Assembly (NCBI GenBank): GCA_050248495.1
Contig: JBFWSG010000020.1
Location: 30,134-94,133, forward strand
Direction of reading: 5' to 3'
Origin: DASYDU01 sp050248495
GTDB lineage: Bacteria; Planctomycetota; Planctomycetia; Pirellulales; Lacipirellulaceae
Length of the DNA: 64,000 nt
Both the position numbers and the translations under genes were made by a program. Position 1 is the stretch's first letter; every line of letters starts with the position of its first letter. The notes beneath the pieces are model-generated. The model did no database searches. It worked only from the letters and a program-made list of their open reading frames with translations, and was not told the DNA's origin. Of the stretch, positions 25,305 through 33,402 are shown piece after piece.

Positions 25305-25724
25305 CTACGTTGGGAGCCGATCTCGCAATTGTTCGATTCGCAAATGGTCGTGGGCAAATAGGTCGATGTACTCGTGATGCGAAAAGAAGGCGTTGAGTTG
25401 GTCAGCCTCGGTGAGCAGATAGCCACCCCAACCGAATAGCGCACTCAATTGGAGAAAGCTCGTCAGATCATCGCTTTCGTCGCCAGTAAACAACTGGCCA
25501 GGACGATCACCTAATGACGCGGTCTCGCCGTAGCTCCGGCGCAAACGATCGAACAAGTCCCAGTTCTCACTCGATGGCCAGATTTTGAATTCTGTGATCC
25601 AGAGCAAGCAGGGCTGGCCAAACGTCATTGACGTGGCGAGTTGGCTGGCCCAAACAAAAAACTTGTATGGAGACGTTGGAAAAGCGCAGCGGACGGATGA
25701 GATGTCGTCGCTCTCTATTGGCAC
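25305..25724 (-). CDS. Orphan protein of a planctomycete-type family, start uncertain
   Basis: The 139 residues from the first possible start (GTG 25724) contain LLWITEFKIWPSSENWDLF, RRSYGE, LQLSALFGWGGYLLTEAD and HHEYIDLFAHD. Similar hypothetical proteins are known to me from Pirellulales, without an assigned function. The coding-like sequence continues 28 codons upstream (FAQFLTTDDCHRWLAERGRT) to the stop of the preceding gene at 25809, in the same frame and without ATG, GTG or TTG. Either the true start is non-canonical, or the start is lost, or the N-terminus is shorter than in relatives. Confidence 0.6.
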   Translation of the reverse strand: MPIESDDISSVRCAFPTSPYKFFVWASQLATSMTFGQPCLLWITEFKIWPSSENWDLFDRLRRSYGETASLGDRPGQLFTGDESDDLTSFLQLSALFGWGGYLLTEADQLNAFFSHHEYIDLFAHDHLRIEQLRDRLPT

Positions 25725-25808
25725 GGTTCGCCCGCGCTCGGCGAGCCACCGATGACAGTCGTCTGTTGTTAAGAACTGAGCGAAGGGTCGTCCACCATGA
25801 GCAGAGAA

Positions 25809-26027
25809 TTACGACTCGGCCGACTTTGCCTGATCAGATTCTACGTACGGATCGGTCCGCGAGAGGGTGCCGTCGGGGAGTTCCCAGTAGAGGACACCAT
25901 TGATCGAGTAGACGTTCGGGATGCCGCGGCAACGGTTTTCTTCCTGAGCATCCTGCACGGCGCGATTGCCGATTTTGGTGAGCACCTGAACTCGATTCCG
26001 CACTTCGGATATGTCCACAAATTTCAT
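25809..26027 (-). CDS. Small orphan protein of planctomycete type
   Basis: A 72-residue protein: MKFVDISEVRNRVQVLTKIG, RAVQDAQEENRCRGIPNVYS, then INGVLYWELPDGTLSRTDPY. Short proteins with the pattern IGNRAVRxAQEENRRxGIPNVYSINGxxYYELPDG occur next to unknown genes in planctomycetes. No enzyme motif is present. It ends with the TAA that bounds the following orphan gene in the same frame, suggesting the two form an operon. No transmembrane segment. Confidence 0.65.
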   Translation of the reverse strand: MKFVDISEVRNRVQVLTKIGNRAVQDAQEENRCRGIPNVYSINGVLYWELPDGTLSRTDPYVESDQAKSAES

Positions 26028-26051
26028 ACTTCTCGTGTAGCCAACAATGTG

Positions 26052-27971
26052 TCACGGACGGCACGATACACGAGATCTTACCATTGCCGCCAAAAACAGG
26101 AACATCACAGTGAGAGCGATAAGTGGTGGCTCGGGCACCGAGGTGATCGAGCCGCCGCCCGCCGCTGCATACTGGCTGCCAAAGAGTTGTTTCCAGAGGT
26201 TGTAGTCTTCGACGTCAACCTGGCCGTTGTGGTCGGCGTCGGCAGCGAGGCCGGGGCCAGTTTGGCCCTGCGTGTCGCGCCAGACGGTGAAGTCGGCGGC
26301 GCCGACTTGGCCGTCGCCATTGAAATCGCCGGTGCCGGGGACGAAGAAAACATTTTGTTGGAAGCTGGTGATCGCGGTGTTCGCGGCCAGGAAGTCGGAG
26401 AGCCGCCAGTTGTCGAGGTCGATGATCGCGGCGATCTCCGAGTTCAGCGTGCCGGCGGTGTAGAGTCCGGCGACGTCCGCTCGATAAAATAGCCGGTCGC
26501 CGTCGCGGAGGCGGCGGAATTGCTCTTCGATCTCGCGCTTCAGTAGTGAGCCAACGCTGGCGCCGGCCACGTGGTCCTCGGCCAGCATGCCGACCCAGGC
26601 GTCGATGTTGTTGATGTTGCCGGCGTAGATGGTGGAGAGCGCCTGCGCAAGTTGCGGGTCGGACGTGATGCCGTTGAAGTCCGTCGGGAAAGGCCCCGCC
26701 TGGCGGCTCTTCTTCAATTGCAAATAGTTGGGCAGCCCGACGTCGCGGCCGCGCTGGATGTTGAGTGCCGCCAGATCGAGTCCGCCCGCGCCCGGCGGTC
26801 CGAAGAGAAAGCTACGGAGCTCGTCGACCACGAGTGTGTCGACTTCTTCGCTGACTTGCGTGGCCGCGCCCTTGAGCAGTTCGTCCACTTTGCGGGGATC
26901 GCTGCCGATGATCGTCGGATTGTAGAAGGCGTTGCGAACGGCGAGGGTGCCCGTGATCGCGCCGCCGTCGTTCACCAGCTGCAGTTGCGACGAAACGGAA
27001 CTGTGCCCATATCGGAAGCCAGCCTGGGCGAAGGCCGTAGTGATCTCGGCGGTTTGCTGGGCGCTGTAGTTATACTGCTCCGCTTTGGGCACGCTCGAGC
27101 TGGTGCCCAACAGCGCGGGCAGAAATTCTTTGTAGGTAATCGCCTGCACCTCGGCGCCGACGATCTTGCGCGCGAGCTGGTACTGCTGCTCTTCGTTCAA
27201 GGCGGGTTGCTGCGCGGCAATGATGTCGACCAGACGATTATGCTCGCGCGTGAAGACCGTATGCAGCGCGGTGAGCAGCGCATTCTCATTGGCGCGAATA
27301 TCGCCGGCAAGGAACAACTGCGTGTTCGGGAGCGGCCCGTTGTTTTCGACCGGCAAACCGGCCGAGTTGTACGGCAATAAGTCGCTCGCGCCGGTAAGCA
27401 GCTTTGCTCCGGCGCCGCCACCCGTGCGGAGCGCGGCGGCACGCGTCGGATCGGAGCCGTAAACCGTAGACGCATCGATGTAGGAGGTCACTTCATTGAT
27501 CGGCGTCCGCCCGCCGCCGCGGCCCTGGACGATTTCGTAATTCGCACGCACGAAGGGGATTGCGTTCGGTCCCAGCGGATCGTTCGCGCCATTGACTGCG
27601 ATCGGAGCGTAACCATTGGTGGCGGCGCCGTCGCTCGTTGTGGTCAGATCGGTGTCGTGGCTGACGAATTGCCCCCAGGCCCAAACAAAGTCGCTGAGAT
27701 TGCGGGCACTGCGCAAGCTCTCCGACTGTGCGAAGATCGCGTTGCTGATGTCGCGGGCATTGGCCCGGTCGGCGTCGGTGAGCATCGCGCCGGTGCTGTC
27801 CTTAAACTGTGAGGAGTAGCCAGAGCGGACCATCGGCGTGTTGGCGGCGCCGCGGGTCGGCGTGTTGACGTTGTTGCCGGTGCCGTCGATCGAGCGATCT
27901 TCGGCCGCGGCGACGAGCGCAAACAGCGGCAGCGCGGTGAGAGCCAGTGCGAGCTGACGAAAAATGCCCAC
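26052..27971 (-). CDS. Heme peroxidase of animal type with dockerin-like repeat and PEP-CTERM signal
   Basis: A 639-residue exported peroxidase. After a signal peptide (about 1-24, ending VAAAE) the animal-heme-peroxidase domain contains the distal histidine in WGQFVSHDTDLTTT (about 95-108), VYGSDPTRAAALRTGGG, NENALLTALHTVFTREHNRL and the proximal histidine in FAQAGFRYGHSSV, followed by RDVGLPNYLQLK. A dockerin-like pair (GDFNGDGQVGAADFTVW and GQVDVEDYNLWKQLF) and a PEP-CTERM tail (VPEPPLIALTVMFLF plus basic end) follow. The catalytic residues are kept. Peroxidases oxidise halides, phenols or other donors with hydrogen peroxide; the donor here is unknown. Confidence 0.88.
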   Translation of the reverse strand: MGIFRQLALALTALPLFALVAAAEDRSIDGTGNNVNTPTRGAANTPMVRSGYSSQFKDSTGAMLTDADRANARDISNAIFAQSESLRSARNLSDFVWAWGQFVSHDTDLTTTSDGAATNGYAPIAVNGANDPLGPNAIPFVRANYEIVQGRGGGRTPINEVTSYIDASTVYGSDPTRAAALRTGGGAGAKLLTGASDLLPYNSAGLPVENNGPLPNTQLFLAGDIRANENALLTALHTVFTREHNRLVDIIAAQQPALNEEQQYQLARKIVGAEVQAITYKEFLPALLGTSSSVPKAEQYNYSAQQTAEITTAFAQAGFRYGHSSVSSQLQLVNDGGAITGTLAVRNAFYNPTIIGSDPRKVDELLKGAATQVSEEVDTLVVDELRSFLFGPPGAGGLDLAALNIQRGRDVGLPNYLQLKKSRQAGPFPTDFNGITSDPQLAQALSTIYAGNINNIDAWVGMLAEDHVAGASVGSLLKREIEEQFRRLRDGDRLFYRADVAGLYTAGTLNSEIAAIIDLDNWRLSDFLAANTAITSFQQNVFFVPGTGDFNGDGQVGAADFTVWRDTQGQTGPGLAADADHNGQVDVEDYNLWKQLFGSQYAAAGGGSITSVPEPPLIALTVMFLFLAAMVRSRVSCRP

Positions 27972-28155
27972 GAGCGAAACCTCCGGAATTCGAGTCGCAG
28001 CCGAGCGAGAGCTGCCAAGTAATCTGGATGTTGCACGGCGTGCCTAGCGCCGGTCGACGACCAGACCGCCCGACTACCAGCGTTAACGTCGAGGCGCTTC
28101 CGGGATGGAGCTGGAGTTGGCAAGCGATCCGGCAGGCCTTGCGACCCGAGGACAC

Positions 28156-28437
28156 CTATTGCCAGTTCACGAGCTTGTCACCGTTATCGTCGGTGAACTC
28201 GCCGGCGGCGAAGAAGAGGGCGTCGATCATCGACCAGATGCCGGTGACCGCAAAGCCGATGAACGTCAGGTCCAGTAGGATGAAGGCGAGCGCTGAGGGA
28301 ATCTTGCCGACGTAGAAGCGGTGGGCGCCGAAGACGCCGAACAACAGGGCTAGGAGCAGCGCCAGCAGACGGTTCTTGTCGCTCACCATGGGTTCGTCGG
28401 CGAAATAGGCGTCGGAAGCGGCAGGCGCGGCATTCAT
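28156..28437 (-). CDS. TM2 domain-containing membrane protein
   Basis: A 93-residue protein with the TM2 layout. Residues 19-70 contain two transmembrane helices joined by GVFGAHRFYVGKIPSALAF, followed by GFAVTGIWSMIDALFF. The loop FGxHRFYxG is the family signature. The N-terminus (DAYFADEPMVSDKNR) is probably cytosolic. TM2 proteins occur in many phyla and have no assigned bacterial role. Transcribed away from the ComEA-like gene at 28580. Confidence 0.85.
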   Translation of the reverse strand: MNAAPAASDAYFADEPMVSDKNRLLALLLALLFGVFGAHRFYVGKIPSALAFILLDLTFIGFAVTGIWSMIDALFFAAGEFTDDNGDKLVNWQ

Positions 28438-28579
28438 GTTTTGAACTCCTGGTTCGTGAGAGACCGTGTGTCCGATGGCCTATTCGCCAGAGAACGGGCG
28501 ATCTTGGCCGCGGCTGGGAAAAACAGTGCCGCGACGTAATAATGGCGGGTTGGCCTTTCAGGCAGACAGCGAGCCGGGG

Positions 28580-29014
28580 ATGGCAGCAACGGGCAAGACA
28601 AATCATGCAACAGGTCGCAACTGGCGGCCGCTGCTGCGCGCTGCGGATCAGGCGGCTGTGGCGGTGCTGGTGCTCGCGGCGCTCGTGGGGATGGGCGTGT
28701 ACTGGCTGGCGGCCGGCGGGCCGCGCGGCGGCTTGATCGAGATCGATCGGGCGGAGCCGCTCGTGGCGCGGTTCCAGGTCGACATCAACGCGGCAACGTG
28801 GCCCGAGCTGGCGCAGGTGCCAGAGATTGGGGAAACGCTTGCGCGGCGCATCGTCGACGCCCGCGAGAAGGGCGGACGGTTTGTCGATCTTGCGGACTTG
28901 CTGCGCGTGAACGGCATTGGTCCGCGGACGCTGGAGAGGATGACGCCGTTCCTGTTACCGATGCCGGGGCAGGAAGAGGTGGCGGGGGCGACACAAGCTG
29001 TGTCGGGAAGTTAA
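28580..29014 (+). CDS. ComEA-like helix-hairpin-helix DNA-binding protein
   Basis: The 144-residue protein has an N-terminal membrane anchor (about residues 25-48, AVAVLVLAALVGMGVYWLAA) and two helix-hairpin-helix motifs: VDINAATWPELAQVPEIGE followed by TLARRIVDAREKGGRFVDLADLLRVNGIGPRTLERM (about 68-120). This is the layout of ComEA, which binds incoming DNA in natural transformation, though HhH proteins of this kind also occur without competence. No ComEC or ComF is in the window. I took ATG 28580 because an earlier in-frame ATG (28466) makes an unlikely extension. Confidence 0.72.
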   Translation: MAATGKTNHATGRNWRPLLRAADQAAVAVLVLAALVGMGVYWLAAGGPRGGLIEIDRAEPLVARFQVDINAATWPELAQVPEIGETLARRIVDAREKGGRFVDLADLLRVNGIGPRTLERMTPFLLPMPGQEEVAGATQAVSGS

Positions 29015-29446
29015 ATGTCTCGCTACCAAGTATGGTTACGAACGGTGTTTTGCTGGGACGGCATTTTGCCGTTTGCGATCGTTGCCATCCCACTGCTGGC
29101 TAAGTTGGTTTTGCCGAAGCTGGAGATCGTACACATCATCTTGATCGTCGCTGTACCAATCGCGGCGTTCTTCTGGCGAGTGGCAATTGGGAACCGCCAC
29201 TTTGAAGAGGTTGAGCACTACAAGTGGCAGATGGTTTTGTTTGCGGTTGCGATTTTCTTTCTGGTGCTCGTCGATGCCATTTTCATTATCTTTCACATGT
29301 TCGCACAAGTTGCCGCACCGGCCGATTGGCTTGTTCTCGGCGTCATGTACCTCATTTACTTACTGGCGGTGGGAATTGCTCTCTTTCCTTTTCGTTTTTC
29401 TGACTCAGTAAACGACAGTCACTTCGATTTGATGGACCAAGCTTAG
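29015..29446 (+). CDS. Four-helix membrane protein of unknown function
   Basis: The 143-residue protein has four hydrophobic segments at about 18-33, 39-57, 71-94 and 103-125. The start ATG follows the stop of the ComEA-like gene with no spacer, and its stop is 12 bases before uvrB, so the three genes may form one operon. I do not recognise the family. Charged loops contain HFEEVEHYKWQ and the end is acidic (NDSHFDLMDQA). No catalytic motif was seen. Confidence 0.62.
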   Translation: MSRYQVWLRTVFCWDGILPFAIVAIPLLAKLVLPKLEIVHIILIVAVPIAAFFWRVAIGNRHFEEVEHYKWQMVLFAVAIFFLVLVDAIFIIFHMFAQVAAPADWLVLGVMYLIYLLAVGIALFPFRFSDSVNDSHFDLMDQA

Positions 29447-29458
29447 GAATACGATTGC

Positions 29459-31552
29459 ATGGAATTCCGCCTTCAAGCACCGTTCGAGCCCGCGGGGGAT
29501 CAGCCGGAAGCGATCAAGCAGCTCGTGGAAGGTCTGCGCGGCGGGCGGCGTGAGCAGGTGTTGATGGGCGTCACGGGGTCGGGCAAGACGTTTACCATGG
29601 CGAACGTCATCCAGCAGCTGCAGCGGCCGGCGCTCGTGCTCTCGCACAACAAGACGCTCGCGGCACAGCTCTACAGCGAGTTCAAGGAGTTCTTTCCTTA
29701 CAACGCAGTGAGCTACTTTGTCAGTTATTACGACTACTACCAGCCCGAGGCGTACATTCCGCAGCGTGATATCTACATCGAGAAGGACGCCTCGATCAAC
29801 GAGGAGATCGACCGGATGCGGCTGGCCACGACGAGCGCGCTGGTAAGCCGGCGGGATGTGATCGTGGTGGCGAGCGTGTCGTGCATCTACGGCTTGGGCT
29901 CGCCGGAAGATTACAAGTCGATGATGGTCGGGCTCAAAGTGGGCGACGTGGTGGACCGCGACTCGGTGTTGGGGAAGCTCGTCGACATTCAGTACGAGCG
30001 GAACGACACCGATCCATCGCGCGGCAAGTTTCGCGTGCGGGGCGATTCGGTCGAGATCTGGCCGAGCTACGAAGAGTTTGCGTATCGCATCGAGTTCTGG
30101 GGGGACGAAATCGAGCGGCTCTCGATCATCGATCCGACCTCTAGCGAGACGATCGACAAACTGGAGAGCGTTTACATTTATCCGGCCAAGCACTTCGTCC
30201 TCCCCGAGTCGCGGATCGAGGGCGCCGTCGATCAGATTCGCAAGGAGCTGCGCGGGCGGCTGGAGCTGTTCAAGTCGCAGGGCAAGCACCTGGAGGCGCA
30301 GCGGCTCAGCGCGCGGACCCGCTACGACTGCGAAATGATGCTCGAGATGGGTTACTGCCCGGGCATCGAGAACTACAGCCAGCCGCTTTCAGGCCGGCCG
30401 CCGGGGAGCCCGCCGAATACGCTGTTCGACTTCTTTCCGGACGACTACTTGCTCTTCATCGACGAGTCGCACGCCACGGTGCCGCAGATCGGGGCGATGT
30501 ACGCCGGCGACCGCAACCGCAAAACGACGCTCGTCGAACACGGCTTCCGGCTGCCGAGCGCGCTCGACAACCGGCCGCTCAAATTCGACGAGTGGCGCGA
30601 GCGGGTGAAGCACGCGGTGTACGTATCGGCGACGCCGAGCAAGTTTGAGCTGGAGCAGACGGGCGGCGAAGTGATCGAGCAGGTCGTGCGGCCGACGGGA
30701 CTCTTGGACCCGGTGATCGAAGTGATTCCGGCCCGCGGGCAAGTGCCGCACCTGCTCAGCGAGATCCGCGAGCGGTCGGCGGCGGGCGAACGGGTGCTCG
30801 TCACGACGCTCACCAAGCGGCTCGCTGAAGACCTGGCCGACTATTTCACCGAGCAAGGCGTCAACTGCAAGTGGCTCCACAGCGAGCTCAATGCGTTCGA
30901 GCGGGTCGAGCTATTGCGCGATTTGCGCAAGGGACGATTCGAGGCGCTGATCGGCGTGAACCTGTTGCGCGAGGGGCTCGACTTGCCCGAAGTATCGCTC
31001 GTGGCGATTCTGGATGCCGACAAGGAGGGCTTCCTGCGTAGCGAGACGTCGCTGATGCAGACGATCGGCCGGGCGGCGCGGAACGTGAACGCAAAGGTGA
31101 TTCTGTACGCCGACAAGGTCACCGACGCAATGCAGCGAACGATCGAAGAGACGGCGCGGCGGCGGAAGCTGCAACAGGATTACAACGAGGAACACGGCAT
31201 CACGCCCGAGACGATCAAGAAGGCCGTGTACGCCGGCATCGAAGCGACGGCGGCCGCTCACGCCGAAGCGAATGCCAAGGTCGGCCGCACGGACGAGACG
31301 CAGTACATCACCGAAGAGTACCTGTCGGAGCTGGAGGCCGAGATGTACGCGGCTGCGGACGCGATGGAATTCGAACGGGCGGCGATCATCCGCGACCGCA
31401 TCGAGCAGATGCGCGAGAGCGTCGGTCAGCCGGTGAATGCTGTGAAAGAGCGCGAGCCGGGCGGCCGCAAGGGCAAGAAGGCCAAGAAGCGCAAAGACGG
31501 CGACCCAGCCCAATGGAAAGGCCGCGTGCCGCGGCCGAAGCGGGGGGTGTAG
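29459..31552 (+). CDS. uvrB: Excinuclease ABC subunit B
   Basis: This 697-residue protein is the damage-verifying helicase-like subunit of nucleotide excision repair. Visible features are Walker A GVTGSGKT (about residues 34-41), the beta-hairpin region YYDYYQPEAYIPQRDIYIEK, the DEAD-like box DESHATVPQIGAM, helicase motifs RLPSALDNRP, NLLREGLDLPEV and QTIGRAARN, and the C-terminal UVR domain (LEAEMYAAADAMEFERAA) that binds UvrC. The C-terminal tail is basic (RKGKKAKKRKDG). The gene ends exactly where the opposing sirtuin gene ends. No other uvr gene is near. Confidence 0.95.
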   Translation: MEFRLQAPFEPAGDQPEAIKQLVEGLRGGRREQVLMGVTGSGKTFTMANVIQQLQRPALVLSHNKTLAAQLYSEFKEFFPYNAVSYFVSYYDYYQPEAYIPQRDIYIEKDASINEEIDRMRLATTSALVSRRDVIVVASVSCIYGLGSPEDYKSMMVGLKVGDVVDRDSVLGKLVDIQYERNDTDPSRGKFRVRGDSVEIWPSYEEFAYRIEFWGDEIERLSIIDPTSSETIDKLESVYIYPAKHFVLPESRIEGAVDQIRKELRGRLELFKSQGKHLEAQRLSARTRYDCEMMLEMGYCPGIENYSQPLSGRPPGSPPNTLFDFFPDDYLLFIDESHATVPQIGAMYAGDRNRKTTLVEHGFRLPSALDNRPLKFDEWRERVKHAVYVSATPSKFELEQTGGEVIEQVVRPTGLLDPVIEVIPARGQVPHLLSEIRERSAAGERVLVTTLTKRLAEDLADYFTEQGVNCKWLHSELNAFERVELLRDLRKGRFEALIGVNLLREGLDLPEVSLVAILDADKEGFLRSETSLMQTIGRAARNVNAKVILYADKVTDAMQRTIEETARRRKLQQDYNEEHGITPETIKKAVYAGIEATAAAHAEANAKVGRTDETQYITEEYLSELEAEMYAAADAMEFERAAIIRDRIEQMRESVGQPVNAVKEREPGGRKGKKAKKRKDGDPAQWKGRVPRPKRGV

Positions 31553-32311
31553 TCAAGCTTTAGAATTTGCGGTCGCTATCGCCGACAGCACCTCTCCGAT
31601 CGAGCCGCCCAGCGTCGCGTCGGCCATTCGATCGAGCGGCGTGGGGTCGCGGTTGATGATTACGAGCCGCGCGCCGCGTTCTTTCGCATGCCGCGGCAAG
31701 TCGGCGGCCGGTGTCACCACGAGCGAGGAGCCGATCGCCAGGAACAGGTCGGCCTCGCGGGACCAGCGGTTGGCGCTCATCAGAACGTCAGCGGGGAGCG
31801 ACTGGCCGAAGGAAATGGTGGCGTGCTTCAAGCGGCCGCCGCATGCAGGGCACGGCGGGACTCGGTTGTCGGCGAGGAATTTAGCGACGAGCGGCTCGAT
31901 GTCGAACCGCGCGGAGCAGTCGAGGCACGCGGCGCGGCGAGCCGTGCCGTGCAGCTCCAGCACGTTCCGGCTGCCCGCGCGCTGGTGCAGCTCGTCGATG
32001 TTTTGCGTGATGACGCCGCGGATGCGCCCGGCCGTTTCCCACTCGGCGAGCGCGCGATGGCCGGCGTTGGGCCCAGCCGCGGCGAACTCGCGGTGGGCTT
32101 CGCACTTCTGCCGCCAGTATTCGTGCCGGGCGTCGGCACTCTCCAGGAATTCATCGAAGTACACCGTGCGATACTTCGACCAAACGCCGCCCGGTGAGCG
32201 GAAGTCGGGAATGCCGCTTTCGGTGCTGATACCCGCGCCGGTGAAGGCGACTGCCGAGCGCGCCTCGGCGAGCCATCGGGCGACGCGCTCGATGGTGTGA
32301 TCCTGGTTCAT
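31553..32311 (-). CDS. NAD-dependent protein deacylase of the Sir2 family
   Basis: The 252-residue enzyme deacylates lysine using NAD. It has FTGAGISTESGIPDFRS (NAD loop), the TQNIDELHQRAG helix, the catalytic histidine in ELHGT and a zinc site formed by CLDC and CPAC, then FGQSLP and GSSLVVTPAADLP. All motifs appear intact. It begins inside the stop of the upstream membrane protein gene (ATGA overlap), so the two are translationally coupled. The longer frame to 32599 is only out-of-frame reading of that upstream gene. Confidence 0.9.
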   Translation of the reverse strand: MNQDHTIERVARWLAEARSAVAFTGAGISTESGIPDFRSPGGVWSKYRTVYFDEFLESADARHEYWRQKCEAHREFAAAGPNAGHRALAEWETAGRIRGVITQNIDELHQRAGSRNVLELHGTARRAACLDCSARFDIEPLVAKFLADNRVPPCPACGGRLKHATISFGQSLPADVLMSANRWSREADLFLAIGSSLVVTPAADLPRHAKERGARLVIINRDPTPLDRMADATLGGSIGEVLSAIATANSKA

Positions 32312-32880
32312 GTGGTCATCGCCGCGGCAGCCGCGGGCCAGAGCCAGGCGAAGATCGCGCCGGTGATCAGGCCGTAAGCAATGCCGTCCATGATGTCGCC
32401 GATCATTTTGCGGCCGAACCAGATACCGTTGAGGATGTTGGCCGACCCGTAGGCAATGATGGCGGCGGTGCCCACGAAGCGGAACACGAACCACCGGTCG
32501 GCCCCCGCCGGAATGACCATGGCCGCGAGATAGGCAATGGCAAAGCTGACGACGGTAAAGTAAAGGAACGTGCACACGAGGTTGGCGCCCATATTGCATG
32601 GGCCGCGCCAGACGATCAAGTTGCCGTTGGGCCCGGCCTGCATCTTGGCCTGGTGCTCCGGAGTGCCCATGTCGGCGGCACAGCCCGCGTACGGAAACAC
32701 ATACTGACCGGGCGCGACGCCCGCATTGCGGATTTCGGCCATGACGGCATCCTCATTTGCCAGGCCGGTCCATTCTTTCTTGTGATGCGGCAGCACCATC
32801 CAGGCCAGCCAACTGGCGAAGAACAGCGCGACGCCCGCAGCGACGATCGGCAACCAGAGTGAGAGCATGGGAGTTTGCAT
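32308..32880 (-). CDS. Membrane protein of unknown function, coupled to the sirtuin
   Basis: A 190-residue protein with four hydrophobic segments: residues 7-30, about 103-120, about 128-148 and about 163-183. It contains the loop WMVLPHHKKEW and two cysteines (AGCAAD, GPCNMG). I do not recognise the family. It overlaps the sirtuin start and is 30 bases downstream of a small regulator gene, so the three probably form an operon. A role in a sensory or membrane function is not testable from sequence alone. Confidence 0.65.
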   Translation of the reverse strand: MQTPMLSLWLPIVAAGVALFFASWLAWMVLPHHKKEWTGLANEDAVMAEIRNAGVAPGQYVFPYAGCAADMGTPEHQAKMQAGPNGNLIVWRGPCNMGANLVCTFLYFTVVSFAIAYLAAMVIPAGADRWFVFRFVGTAAIIAYGSANILNGIWFGRKMIGDIMDGIAYGLITGAIFAWLWPAAAAAMTT

Positions 32881-32910
32881 GGCATTGGGTTCCTGAAAAT
32901 AGAGGAAGCG

Positions 32911-33141
32911 TTATCCTGGCCCGTGACCATACAGATGCTGAATCGGTGTTTTGTGACCCCAAGTGATTTCGTCGACCGCGACGCCGAACACGGCGGCGAT
33001 CTTCTGCCGCTCGGCGGGGCTGGGAGTCCAGCGGCCGAGGACGATGGAGAGCGTGCGGTCCTCGGCGAGATTGGCTCGCTCGGCGAGCTCGGAAACTGTG
33101 AGCGAATGCTCGTGGCAGAGGTCGGAGACGGAGTGGAGCAT
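32911..33141 (-). CDS. XRE-type helix-turn-helix regulator, short
   Basis: The 76-residue product is almost all one helix-turn-helix domain: SVSDLCHEHSLTVSELAERA (first helices), EDRTLSIVLGRWTPSPAERQ (turn and recognition part) and KIAAVFGVAVDEITW. XRE-type regulators bind operators as dimers. The ATG was placed at 33141 with AAGGGACATTT upstream; a longer frame to 33186 exists. It is followed by the membrane protein and sirtuin genes and diverges from the oxidoreductase operon, which it might control. Confidence 0.72.
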   Translation of the reverse strand: MLHSVSDLCHEHSLTVSELAERANLAEDRTLSIVLGRWTPSPAERQKIAAVFGVAVDEITWGHKTPIQHLYGHGPG

Positions 33142-33205
33142 GGGAAATGTCCCTTGAGCCGGCTGTATCTTACCCAGTCCGGCCAAATTTTTCGCGGGAG
33201 ATTGA

Positions 33206-33234
33206 TTGTGCCCGCTATTGCCTGCGCCTATACT
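33206..33234 (+). promoter_or_regulatory. Probable promoter of the pyruvate:ferredoxin oxidoreductase operon
   Basis: TATACT (33229-33234) and TTGTGC (33206-33211) with a 17-base spacer. The -10 is good and the -35 weak, leaving a leader of about 160 bases to the start codon at 33403. Confidence 0.45.
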
Positions 33235-33402
33235 TTATATTGAACAGGTTAAGAGTAGGGCATGCGGCGCCGGGTGCGGCCCTTCGCAGGTCCATCACCG
33301 GTGCGGCACGCCTTGCTCGAAAGGCGGTTGCGTCGTCCTTCGGTTCGCTGAAGGCCGGACGCTTTCTCTTCGCACATCATGAAGCACGATCGGAGGCCCC
33401 TG

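Noticed and set aside
32312..32599. Upstream extension of the sirtuin
   Set aside because: Out-of-frame reading of the membrane protein gene; the conserved sirtuin N-terminus begins after ATG 32311.
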